A DNA stretch of 5,805 bases from an uncultured Clostridia bacterium (GCA_947626155.1 CANQRC010000051.1:1-5805), one strand, 5' to 3'. Numbered from the stretch's first letter, positions 1-5,598 are shown. Made by a program: numbers and translations. Notes: generated by a model not told the origin, from the letters alone.

Positions 1-1006
1 GGGGCAAGTAGACTATGATTTTATTCATTTTTGCCCACAAATTGCTGGCAAACACGCCGAGTGTAGGCTCTATTTAAACTTGAAGCCGGAAAATTCGTGG
101 CAAGTTGCAGACAGCCTTGTGAAGAGGTGCAAGGCAGAGGGGCTTTCGCTGTATGGCAAGTTTTGGACTTTGGGGTCGGACAGAAGTGACTCATTTTTGG
201 TTTACACATCTTTTAAAAATGTGGAGAGAATGGTTGAAATTTTGGAGGACATTCGCAAAGAGAACCCAGAACTGTTTGAGGGTGCTGAAAAAATGAACCC
301 GTTTGTGTGCAAAGTTAATTCATTTATTGGCTATGGCGACGAGCCGCAATATATGCACTCTTCTTTCAATGAAGAAAGGGCAAAGGCTGTCGACGAATTC
401 TTTGGAGATTTGATTGCCAATGAGTATAAGGCAATTGGGAACTTTTCTGGAAAGGTGACCACAAGCCAGGGTGAGGTTTTGGGGCTTAGAGAGTATTTGA
501 TTTACAGAATTAGGTCAGAATTTGCAAGTAAGGTGAGCCAGTGTTACAACGACGCCGTGAACGGCAATGTCTCTGAGGAATTTGCTGACCCTACAAGAAG
601 AAAAAGCCTTGTGGAATTTTATGACAAACTTAGAAAGGCTTGCAGAACTGGCCTTCCAGAGTATATAACCAAGCAATTTGAGACTTTGGCGGACAAGGCA
701 ATTGAAAGCTTGAAACTTGGCAAAAAGCCTATAATGGGTCAAGTGAAAATAAAGAGTCAAAGGTTAGAAATTTTTTCTGATGGCGTGCAAAACAGCGTGA
801 AATATTTTATAAAACAAAAGGGCTATGCGGAATATCCAATTGGGCTGAGCGATTATGATTTGAGTGAAAAGTTGTTTAAGGTGTTTGGAAGCGAGGAAAG
901 GCTGAAACAACAAATTACAAGAGAGAATATCAAGCCTTATTGTGACAAGCACCACATTTCAATTGACCATCCATGCTTGAATTTGGAAAACGAAAAAATT
1001 CTTTAA
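1..1006 (+). CDS. Partial protein, tentatively HopA1-like; 5' end outside window
   Basis: The 3' part of a gene whose beginning lies left of the window. The frame is open from base 2 to the TAA at 1004-1006, giving 334 residues. A TTG at 80 could be taken as a start, but it has no good ribosome binding site and the frame reads on upstream with protein-like sequence (for example AECRLYLNLKPENSW, which spans that TTG). The layout RLYLN-KPE (residues 22-30), a segment ending LYGKFW, a segment with D-S-FLVYTS, a long amphipathic stretch, then GYGDEP and a following serine-rich SSFNEER reminds me of the HopA1-like family (type III effector HopA1 and relatives, some of which act with kinases in class V lanthipeptide synthesis). 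That is from memory of the family pattern. About 190 charged, helix-rich residues follow the suspected domain and match nothing I recognise. No signal peptide or membrane segment is visible in this part. The coding call is secure and the family call is weak. Confidence 0.8.
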   Translation, partial: GQVDYDFIHFCPQIAGKHAECRLYLNLKPENSWQVADSLVKRCKAEGLSLYGKFWTLGSDRSDSFLVYTSFKNVERMVEILEDIRKENPELFEGAEKMNPFVCKVNSFIGYGDEPQYMHSSFNEERAKAVDEFFGDLIANEYKAIGNFSGKVTTSQGEVLGLREYLIYRIRSEFASKVSQCYNDAVNGNVSEEFADPTRRKSLVEFYDKLRKACRTGLPEYITKQFETLADKAIESLKLGKKPIMGQVKIKSQRLEIFSDGVQNSVKYFIKQKGYAEYPIGLSDYDLSEKLFKVFGSEERLKQQITRENIKPYCDKHHISIDHPCLNLENEKIL

Positions 1007-1034
1007 AAAAACGAACCTAGCGTTCGTTTTTTTT
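1007..1034. terminator. Bidirectional intrinsic terminator
   Basis: A perfect 10-bp stem (AAAAACGAAC at 1007-1016 with GTTCGTTTTT at 1022-1031) encloses a 5-base loop, CTAGC, and runs into T's to 1034. Because the left arm begins with A's, the minus-strand transcript also gets a hairpin followed by U's. It lies directly after the stop of the upstream plus-strand gene and 28 bases beyond the stop of the convergent nucleoside hydrolase gene, so it probably serves both. Confidence 0.88.
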
Positions 1035-1061
1035 GTTTTTATAACTGTTATGATTTAATAA

Positions 1062-1979
1062 CTATTTATATGATTTTAAAGCTTTAAAGATGTCGTATTT
1101 AAACATATTTATGTCAAGGTCCATGCACACGGTGGCGTTTGGGGTTCGGTTGAAGTCTATGTCAATGTAGCCATAATTTTCAGTTTCGGTCTTATAATAT
1201 TTAACCTCAATAAACGCCTTTTCTTGCTTGACAAATTCTGGGTGGGTGAGATAGTAGATGGCACAAGCGTCATGCACGGCAGCGCCAAGTTTTCCAACGT
1301 GGAAATCTCGATATCCGTTAAACATTTTGCTGAAAGTGTTTCCAGTTTCGTTGCATTCTTTAAACTTTTTGATGTCTTGTTTGTCTAAATAGGTAAAATG
1401 CCCAAGCTCCATTGGAATCATCACAATAGGAATTCCGCTTTTGAAGACAACTTCGCTTGCCTCGGGGTCATAGCCGGTGTTGAAAGATTTATATGGCTTG
1501 CCATATATTTTTTCTTTTGTGCCGCTTTCAAAAATAACTTCCTTAATAAGGCTTTTGCAGTCAGGATATTTCAAAATCATCTTTGCAATGTTTGTCATTG
1601 GACCGATGCTTACAATTGAAGTGTTTCCCTTATTCTTTTTGAGCGTTTGATACATGACATCACACGCTTCGCCGTCAACGCATTTGCGGGTGATTTTGTT
1701 TCTGTTGTATTTATATTTTCCAAGCCCCATCTTGCCCTGGGCGGAAGGGGCGTACTCTGGCTCACGGTTTAAAGGCTTTGCAGCACCTTTTGCAACGGGA
1801 ACATCTTTGTCAAGGATGTCTAACAAATGAAGCGCATTTTGAGTTATGTTTTCAATGGGGCTATTTCCGCCAGCGGAGCAGATTAAGTCAACTTCAAGTT
1901 CTTCGCATGAGAGAGCATACATAAGGGCGATGGCATCATCAACGCCGGGGTCAGTGTCTATTATAATTTTTTGTTTCAT
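1062..1979 (-). CDS. Nucleoside hydrolase, IU-NH family, divergent active site
   Basis: A 305-residue cytoplasmic-type protein with no signal peptide and the usual family length. The family cleaves the N-glycosidic bond of ribonucleosides to give base and ribose (purine/pyrimidine salvage). The N-terminal calcium-site motif DTDPGVDDA is at residues 8-16, aligned with D10, D14 and D15 of Crithidia nucleoside hydrolase. Also present are GGN with N39, SIGPMTNIA (124-132, with the calcium-binding threonine T129), FN (166-167), DPEAS (171-175) and a C-terminal HDACA with H236-D237, matching the catalytic-site His and calcium-site Asp. Three usual substrate-side residues look altered: QGKMGLG (81-87) replaces the typical HG-GL, the residue before FN is Ser instead of Glu, and the upstream GN-TP segment is not conserved. 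Substrate is therefore uncertain. ATG is preceded by AAGGA at 1986-1990 with a 6-base gap. It is a single-gene unit, with its promoter near 2014-2043 and its terminator at 1007-1034. Confidence 0.93.
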   Translation of the reverse strand: MKQKIIIDTDPGVDDAIALMYALSCEELEVDLICSAGGNSPIENITQNALHLLDILDKDVPVAKGAAKPLNREPEYAPSAQGKMGLGKYKYNRNKITRKCVDGEACDVMYQTLKKNKGNTSIVSIGPMTNIAKMILKYPDCKSLIKEVIFESGTKEKIYGKPYKSFNTGYDPEASEVVFKSGIPIVMIPMELGHFTYLDKQDIKKFKECNETGNTFSKMFNGYRDFHVGKLGAAVHDACAIYYLTHPEFVKQEKAFIEVKYYKTETENYGYIDIDFNRTPNATVCMDLDINMFKYDIFKALKSYK

Positions 1980-2013
1980 AAAATTTCCTTTTGTCTTGTG
2001 GATTTTATATTAT

Positions 2014-2043
2014 ATTGTAACATATTTTTTGGTTTATGTGCAA
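2014..2043 (-). promoter_or_regulatory. Probable sigma-A promoter of the nucleoside hydrolase gene
   Basis: On the minus strand an extended -10, TGTTACAAT (2022 down to 2014), lies 18 bases from a weak -35, TTGCAC (2043 down to 2038). The predicted transcript starts near 2007, leaving a leader of about 28 bases that contains the AAGGA site. An overlapping TATAAT at 2014-2009 is an alternative -10 but has no -35 at a proper distance. Assigned by eye only. Confidence 0.5.
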
Positions 2044-2065
2044 GGGATTTTGGGTTAAAACATAT

Positions 2066-2108
2066 ACATTATATGGTGTATTATGTTGCATACTACACCA
2101 TATAATGT
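2066..2108. repeat. Inverted repeat 1 (15-bp perfect arms)
   Basis: ACATTATATGGTGTA at 2066-2080 is exactly complementary to TACACCATATAATGT at 2094-2108, with a 13-base loop at 2081-2093. No T-run follows on either strand, so it does not look like an intrinsic terminator. Its right arm overlaps inverted repeat 2, so only one of the two hairpins can form at a time. It lies about 50 bases upstream of the predicted nucleoside hydrolase promoter and about 290 bases upstream of spoIIAA. Confidence 0.85.
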
Positions 2109-2119
2109 GTAGTATGCAA
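2086..2119. repeat. Inverted repeat 2 (13-bp perfect arms), overlaps repeat 1
   Basis: TTGCATACTACAC at 2086-2098 is exactly complementary to GTGTAGTATGCAA at 2107-2119, around an 8-base AT-rich spacer, CATATAAT. The middle segment of the block (about 2086-2108) can therefore pair either with the left arm at 2066-2080 or with the right arm at 2107-2119. As double-stranded DNA the same bases form an operator-like dyad with half-sites ACTACAC and GTGTAGT. Confidence 0.85.
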
Positions 2120-2134
2120 TGGGTTTAAGATGAT

Positions 2135-2292
2135 GAGATTCTTCACTTCACTTCGTTTCGTTCAGAATGACAGCGAAAGGTGGAATGACAAGAGGAAGAG
2201 ATTCTTCCGCTTCGCGTCAGAATGACAGCAGAGAGGCGGGATGACAAGAGGAAGAGATTCTTCACTGCGTTGCGCTTGTTCAGAATGACAGC
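2135..2292. repeat. Three tandem copies of an intergenic repeat unit
   Basis: Each unit begins with GAGATTCTTC and ends with CAGAATGACAGC, separated by a variable core. The units are 2135-2174 (18-base core), 2198-2229 (10-base core) and 2254-2292 (17-base core). The two spacers of 23-24 bases share ATGACAAGAGGAA, and a decayed copy of the spacer seems to follow the last unit (about 2293-2316). Within each unit ATTCT and AGAAT can pair, giving a weak hairpin. The pattern resembles short dispersed intergenic repeats that I recall from many bacterial and metagenomic genomes. Open frames across it have no ribosome binding site and simply read the repeat, so I do not call a gene here. Confidence 0.85.
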
Positions 2293-2354
2293 GAGAGAGC
2301 AAAGAGTGGCAGAGGACAAAATTAGTTGTTTTTCGCTAAAAACTTTCATTTTTA

Positions 2355-2366
2355 AACAAATTTGTT
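2355..2366. promoter_or_regulatory. 12-bp palindrome upstream of spoIIAA, possible operator
   Basis: AACAAATTTGTT is a perfect 12-base palindrome ending 28 bases before the spoIIAA start codon. It could be a protein-binding site controlling the operon. In DNA this AT-rich it could also be chance. No regulator is recognised. Confidence 0.25.
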
Positions 2367-2394
2367 ATGCTAGAATTTTTGCGAAGGAGTTGTT

Positions 2395-2703
2395 ATGCAA
2401 GTTAAAAGTCGTGTTCACAACAAATGTTTGTATGTGCTTTTGTGCGGGGAGTTGGATGAACATTCCGCTTCCTACACCAGGCTTACTTTAGATGAAATTT
2501 TTGATAAACCTAACTTTGAGAAAATCATTATTGACCTTTCCGAACTTTCTTTTATGGACAGCACGGGAATTGGCGTTTTGATTGGGCGCTACAAAAGAAT
2601 GAGGGAAAAAGACATTCCTATTTACATCACAAACCCTTCCTCTCATGCCGAAAAGATTTTTAAGATGACCGGGCTTTATGACATTATGCCCAAAATTGTT
2701 TAA
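2395..2703 (+). CDS. spoIIAA: SpoIIAA, anti-sigma-F factor antagonist
   Basis: A 102-residue STAS-domain protein. In the sporulation switch, unphosphorylated SpoIIAA binds the SpoIIAB-sigma-F complex and frees sigma-F in the forespore; SpoIIAB inactivates it by phosphorylating one serine. The diagnostic segment LSFMDSTGIGVLIGRYK spans residues 51-67, and S56 is the counterpart of the phosphorylated S58 of Bacillus subtilis. GELDEHSA (18-25) matches the conserved GELDHHTA loop, and MTGLYDIM (91-98) matches the late MSGLF segment. The protein ends soon after this, about 15 residues shorter than the 117-residue B. subtilis protein, without loss of the STAS core. A strong AAGGAG at 2384-2389, 5 bases before the ATG, fixes the start. 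It is the first gene of the operon, with spoIIAB 9 bases downstream. I could not find a convincing sigma-H or sigma-A promoter for it. Confidence 0.96.
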   Translation: MQVKSRVHNKCLYVLLCGELDEHSASYTRLTLDEIFDKPNFEKIIIDLSELSFMDSTGIGVLIGRYKRMREKDIPIYITNPSSHAEKIFKMTGLYDIMPKIV

Positions 2704-2712
2704 GGAGTTTTT

Positions 2713-3159
2713 ATGAAATATTCAAATTTTATGGAAGTCACTTTTAAGGCTTTATCTGTGAACGAGGGCTTCGCGCGCGTTTGCGTGGCGTCCTTTTGCG
2801 TGCAACTGAACCCTTCTGTGGACGAAATCACCGACATCAAAACTGCCGTTTCTGAGGCGGTGACAAATTGCGTTGTTCACGCCTACCCAACGTCGGTTAA
2901 GGGGGATGTGATTTTGCGCTGCGAACTTGAGGATGACATGGTGACAATCACCGTTTCCGACAAGGGCGTGGGCATTAAGGATGTTGAAAAGGCGCGCGAG
3001 CCGTTTTACACCTCAAAACCTTCTTCGGAGCGCTCGGGGATGGGCTTCACCGTGATGGAAAGCTTTATGGACGACGTTCAAGTTACGTCGAACAGTTTTG
3101 GCACGACCGTTCGCATGACCAAGAAAATTTGCGAGCCTGTCGCAGTTAAGGTGGGCTGA
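2713..3159 (+). CDS. spoIIAB: SpoIIAB, anti-sigma-F factor and serine kinase
   Basis: A 148-residue GHKL-type ATPase/kinase, close to the 146 residues of B. subtilis SpoIIAB. It binds sigma-F as a dimer with ATP and blocks transcription, and it phosphorylates SpoIIAA. The N-box SEAVTNCVVHAYP spans residues 47-59 (E48, N52), DKGVGI (83-88) is the G1 box, and SERSGMGFTVMESFMDD (105-121) contains the ATP-lid end and G2 glycines. The N-terminal ALSVNEGFARV matches the family segment that carries the sigma-F contact arginine (R22 here, R20 in B. subtilis). The AAGGAG site at 2702-2707 overlaps the spoIIAA stop codon, and the spoIIAB stop overlaps the sigF start (TGATG). The three proteins should therefore be made in coupled amounts. 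Confidence 0.97.
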   Translation: MKYSNFMEVTFKALSVNEGFARVCVASFCVQLNPSVDEITDIKTAVSEAVTNCVVHAYPTSVKGDVILRCELEDDMVTITVSDKGVGIKDVEKAREPFYTSKPSSERSGMGFTVMESFMDDVQVTSNSFGTTVRMTKKICEPVAVKVG

Positions 3160-3881
3160 TGTTGGGGCAGGATGAGACCCTCGAACTTATCAAAAAAGCC
3201 CAATCTGGCGACGAACTTGCAAAGGAAACATTGGTTAAGGAAAATTCCCCACTAATTAAGAGCGTGATTAGGTGGTTTAAGGACAAAGGCGTTGAAAATG
3301 ACGACCTCTTTCAACTTGGCTGCCTCGGGTTTTTGAAGGCAATCAACAATTTTGACCTCTCTTTTAACGTGAAATTTTCCACCTATGTTGTGCCGATGAT
3401 TGTGGGCGAGATAAAGCGCTTCATGCGTGACGATGGCGCGGTTAAGGTTTCGAGGGCAATTAAGGGGCTTAATCTTAAAATCAACAAATTTTCCGACCAA
3501 TTTTTTGCGGAAAATGGTCGAAAAGCCACCATTGGCGAAATTGCAAAACATTTTAAGATAAGTGAGCAAGACGTGGTTTTGGCAATGGACAGCGCGAAGA
3601 TGCCCGTTTCTCTTTACACGCCGTTTGACGACGGCGAGGAGGACGGATTGACTTTTATTGACCGCTATGACAGCCAGGAAAACGAAAATTTTGTGGACAA
3701 ATTCGCCCTAAACGACATCATAAACAAGCTTGAAGAGCGTGACAAAAAAATCATTTTGATGAGATATTTTTACGACAAAACGCAAAGCGAAATTGCCAAG
3801 CGCTTGGGCGTTTCGCAGGTTCAGGTTTCGCGCCTTGAAAACAAGATTTTGGAAAATATTAAGAAAAAATTGGAGGGATAA
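3159..3881 (+). CDS. sigF: RNA polymerase sigma-F factor, early forespore
   Basis: A 240-residue sigma-70 family factor (B. subtilis sigma-F has 255; the difference is mostly a shorter N-terminus). It directs early transcription in the forespore after release from SpoIIAB. Region 2 runs over about residues 30-102, with DDLFQLGCLGFLKA (48-61) and KFSTYVVPMIVGEIKRFMRD (72-91), followed by DGAVKVSRAIK, which fits sigma-F better than sigma-G. Region 3 lies near 108-145. Region 4 with its helix-turn-helix (QSEIAKRLGVSQVQVSRLE, 209-227) ends the protein. ATG overlaps the spoIIAB stop by one base and is preceded by AAGGTGGG, so translation is probably coupled. Sigma-F is normally last in this operon, as here. 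The final codons have an imperfect copy just after the stop (3882-3905). Confidence 0.96.
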   Translation: MLGQDETLELIKKAQSGDELAKETLVKENSPLIKSVIRWFKDKGVENDDLFQLGCLGFLKAINNFDLSFNVKFSTYVVPMIVGEIKRFMRDDGAVKVSRAIKGLNLKINKFSDQFFAENGRKATIGEIAKHFKISEQDVVLAMDSAKMPVSLYTPFDDGEEDGLTFIDRYDSQENENFVDKFALNDIINKLEERDKKIILMRYFYDKTQSEIAKRLGVSQVQVSRLENKILENIKKKLEG

Positions 3882-3905
3882 ATTAAGAAATATTGGAAGG
3901 ATAAA
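3858..3905 (+). repeat. Short imperfect tandem duplication at the end of sigF
   Basis: The last codons and stop of sigF (3858-3882, pattern ATTAAGAAA-TTGGAGGGATAAA) are followed at once by a near copy (3882-3905, ATTAAGAAATATTGGAAGGATAAA). They differ by a one-base gap and a few substitutions. It looks like a slippage-type duplication of the gene end and leaves the first stop codon intact. Confidence 0.6.
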
Positions 3906-3909
3906 AAAG

Positions 3910-3936
3910 AAAAGGGCTGAGTTTACAGTCCTTTTT
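3910..3936. terminator. Intrinsic terminator of the spoIIA operon, probably bidirectional
   Basis: AAAAGGGCTG (3910-3919) pairs with CAGTCCTTTT (3926-3935) with one G-U pair, around a 6-base loop, and runs into T's to 3936. It begins 28 bases after the sigF stop. The minus strand has the same hairpin followed by a T-rich tract (TTTTCTTTTTTAT), so it can also stop the convergent metalloprotease transcript. Its loop and right arm contain the stop codon and last codons of that gene. Confidence 0.8.
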
Positions 3937-5293
3937 CATATTTTGTATTTTGATTTTTTGGGGCGGGGCAATCAATTCCAAATTGGGCAAAATATTCGGT
4001 TGGAGACATCTCGGTGATTTGGTAAACGCTGTCTGGAACAAAGCTGATTGAGTCATATTTTTCCTCATAAGTGCCTGACAGAACGAAATCTCCAATTTTT
4101 ATATACAACAATTGGTCGGGGCCGGTGAGTTGGCCAGTGGAAGTTCTGCCATAAGTATTCAGCCAGCATCCAACTGTGCCCATTTTGGTTTGGAAAAGGT
4201 CATAAACTCTGCCATTTTCCCACTGATTTGAAAGATAGTGCATGGATTTTGTGTCTTTGCTGTTTGGCGCAAAAATTTCGCCTGCTTGAAAAACTTCTTC
4301 TCCAAATGAGGTGTCAAAATTTTTGATGTCAATTGCCGCAAACAGTTGCTGAACAAGGTCTTTGGAATAACATTGGAAGTTTGGCAGATTGGAAATTTGT
4401 TGTTTTAGCAGATTTGTGTCAAGATTTTCAAAAAAATGTTTCCAATTTTTGGTGGTTATGTTGGCGCATTTTTCTTCTAGTGAGGCGGTCTGCGAAAGGT
4501 CCTTGCTAACAAGTTTGTAGTCAGTTACAAATTCGGCGACCTCCTCGGGAGGGGTTGTGCCGTCGTAGTAGAGCGCCGCCAAAGTTGCCGCATCAATAAC
4601 TTCCAAGCCAACATATGGTTGGTAGCCCCATCCTTGCATAATGGTTTCGGTTGTTGCATATGGGTTCTCATAAGCATCTCCAAGCCCTATGCAATGGCAT
4701 AGTTCGTGGAGGGCTATAAATTTAAGCCTGGTGACATCTTCTTCAAACATGGAACTTTGTACATCTATGGTTGAACTGTATAACTCGTAGCCGTCAATTT
4801 TGTTGTAAGAATTTGCCAAATATGATTTGGTCGTGGCCAGAGCCGCTCTATTTCCAATTAAGTTATCCTTGCTGTTTATGTTTATGTTAAATTTGTTTTT
4901 TATGTCTTCTTCGTTTGGAGCATATTCCATTTTAAAAACATAGTTTGGGTTGACAACCTCAAAAAATTCGTTCAATTCCTCCACTGCACTATCAAAGGCA
5001 ACGTGGGCAATTAGGTTTGCGTCAAAGCAGACATTTACCTTTATTGGTGTATTTTTTTTGCAAGGCATACGATTTATGTCGTTGCACCAATCAGGCGTAA
5101 GCAAGAACATTTCTTGTTCGCTGGAATATATTTTTGTCAAGCGCTTTTTTATTGTTTCTTGGTCTGGAAGAGGGCAAACCTCGATTTTGATTTGATTTAT
5201 GACGCTACCACAAAAAACACCACAAGTTGCGGTGAAAATTGCTAATGGCAAAACTACATTTTTGAAAACATTCAATTTTAAAACTTTTTTCAT
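3923..5293 (-). CDS. Predicted exported zinc metalloprotease, HExxHxxGxxD type
   Basis: A 456-residue protein when started at 5293. The N-terminus has lysines at 2, 3 and 6 and then a hydrophobic stretch (about residues 12-32), so it is probably secreted or anchored with its body outside the membrane. No convincing lipobox is seen. The zinc site HELCHCIGLGD is at 196-206 (H196, E197, H200, D206) and is followed by ETIMQGWGY, where M219 could be the Met-turn of a metzincin. The HExxHxxGxxD spacing resembles snapalysin-like enzymes, but I cannot name the family. About 230 residues follow the zinc region and match no domain I know. Cysteines are common, two of them inside the zinc motif. An in-frame ATG at 5371 would add 26 residues but lies upstream of the promoter at 5319-5347; the ATG at 5293 has GGAGA at 5301-5305, 7 bases before it. 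Convergent with sigF, with 41 bases between the stops. Any role in sporulation is not shown. Confidence 0.88.
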   Translation of the reverse strand: MKKVLKLNVFKNVVLPLAIFTATCGVFCGSVINQIKIEVCPLPDQETIKKRLTKIYSSEQEMFLLTPDWCNDINRMPCKKNTPIKVNVCFDANLIAHVAFDSAVEELNEFFEVVNPNYVFKMEYAPNEEDIKNKFNININSKDNLIGNRAALATTKSYLANSYNKIDGYELYSSTIDVQSSMFEEDVTRLKFIALHELCHCIGLGDAYENPYATTETIMQGWGYQPYVGLEVIDAATLAALYYDGTTPPEEVAEFVTDYKLVSKDLSQTASLEEKCANITTKNWKHFFENLDTNLLKQQISNLPNFQCYSKDLVQQLFAAIDIKNFDTSFGEEVFQAGEIFAPNSKDTKSMHYLSNQWENGRVYDLFQTKMGTVGCWLNTYGRTSTGQLTGPDQLLYIKIGDFVLSGTYEEKYDSISFVPDSVYQITEMSPTEYFAQFGIDCPAPKNQNTKYEKGL

Positions 5294-5318
5294 TTGTTTT
5301 TCTCCAATTTCTGAGGAT

Positions 5319-5347
5319 AGAATACCATGTTTTTGCTTGGCAGTCAA
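5319..5347 (-). promoter_or_regulatory. Promoter of the metalloprotease gene
   Basis: On the minus strand, -35 TTGACT (5347 down to 5342) is separated by exactly 17 bases from -10 TATTCT (5324 down to 5319), which is preceded by TGG as an extended -10. The expected transcript start near 5312 leaves a leader of about 19 bases with GGAGA before the ATG at 5293. This decides the start of the gene, since the longer reading frame would begin upstream of the promoter. Confidence 0.65.
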
Positions 5348-5449
5348 GAGTGAATTTTTTAAATTTTTCAAATTTTAAGCCGCAAAAAGTGAGATTTTCC
5401 TTTGAAACTTCACCATTTTTCTTTTTTTTAAAAAAGTTTGCAATTTTTC

Positions 5450-5478
5450 TTGACATTTTTCTTAAATTATAATAAAAT
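5450..5478 (+). promoter_or_regulatory. Sigma-A promoter of the tRNA cluster
   Basis: A perfect -35, TTGACA (5450-5455), is followed after 17 bases by TAAAAT (5473-5478), five of six matches to the consensus -10. Transcription would start near 5485, about 13 bases before the tRNA-Pro gene. A TATAAT at 5468-5473 lies only 12 bases from the -35 and is the less likely -10. This is the strongest promoter-like sequence in the window, as expected for stable RNA. Confidence 0.85.
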
Positions 5479-5497
5479 GGTTGAGCATGGTGGTTGA

Positions 5498-5573
5498 CGG
5501 AGTGTGGCTCAGTTGGTAGAGCGCGCGGTTTGGGACCGTGAGGTCGGGGGTTCGAGACCCTCCACTCCGACCA
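5498..5573 (+). tRNA. tRNA-Pro(TGG)
   Basis: A complete 76-base cloverleaf. The acceptor stem is CGGAGTG (5498-5504) with CACTCCG (5563-5569), discriminator A, and encoded CCA at 5571-5573. The D-arm is GCTCAGTTGGTAGAGC. The anticodon stem CGCGG/CCGTG encloses TTTGGGA, with anticodon TGG at 5531-5533. The T-arm contains GGTTCGAGACC. It reads proline CCN codons. First gene of the cluster, directly after the promoter. Confidence 0.97.
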
Positions 5574-5589
5574 GCAAACAGTTGTTTGC
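5574..5589 (+). other. Hairpin between tRNA-Pro and the next tRNA
   Basis: GCAAAC and GTTTGC (outer arms within 5574-5589) form a perfect 6-7 bp stem with a tight AGTT loop, starting on the base after the CCA of tRNA-Pro. No T-run follows, so it is not a standard terminator. It may help 3' trimming of tRNA-Pro or cleavage of the joint precursor. Confidence 0.6.
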
Positions 5590-5598
5590 CTTGCAGTT

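Noticed and set aside
1075..1088. 14-base palindrome TTTAAAGCTTTAAA
   Set aside because: It lies inside the last codons of the nucleoside hydrolase and is explained by its AT-rich Ala-Leu-Lys codons. There is no sign that it is a regulatory site.
2135..2292. CRISPR array
   Set aside because: The repeated parts are two short blocks of 10-12 bases with similar spacers, there are only three units, and no cas genes are nearby.
2368..2376. Extended -10-like TGCTAGAAT as the spoIIA promoter
   Set aside because: Transcription would start at about 2383, one base before the AAGGAG site. There is no -35 at a fitting distance, and no sigma-H -35 (AGGA) lies upstream at the right spacing.
2143..2491. 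Open frames on both strands across the repeat array (2143-2349 minus, 2222-2491 plus)
   Set aside because: They translate the repeat units, have no ribosome binding site, and the plus-strand one overlaps the well-supported spoIIAA start in another frame.
5372..5449. Upstream AT-rich stretch between the metalloprotease and the tRNA promoter
   Set aside because: Runs of T and A (for example around 5421-5436) resemble a terminator tail, but no GC-containing stem precedes them, and the frame 5205-5456 on the minus strand is a shadow of the protease gene.
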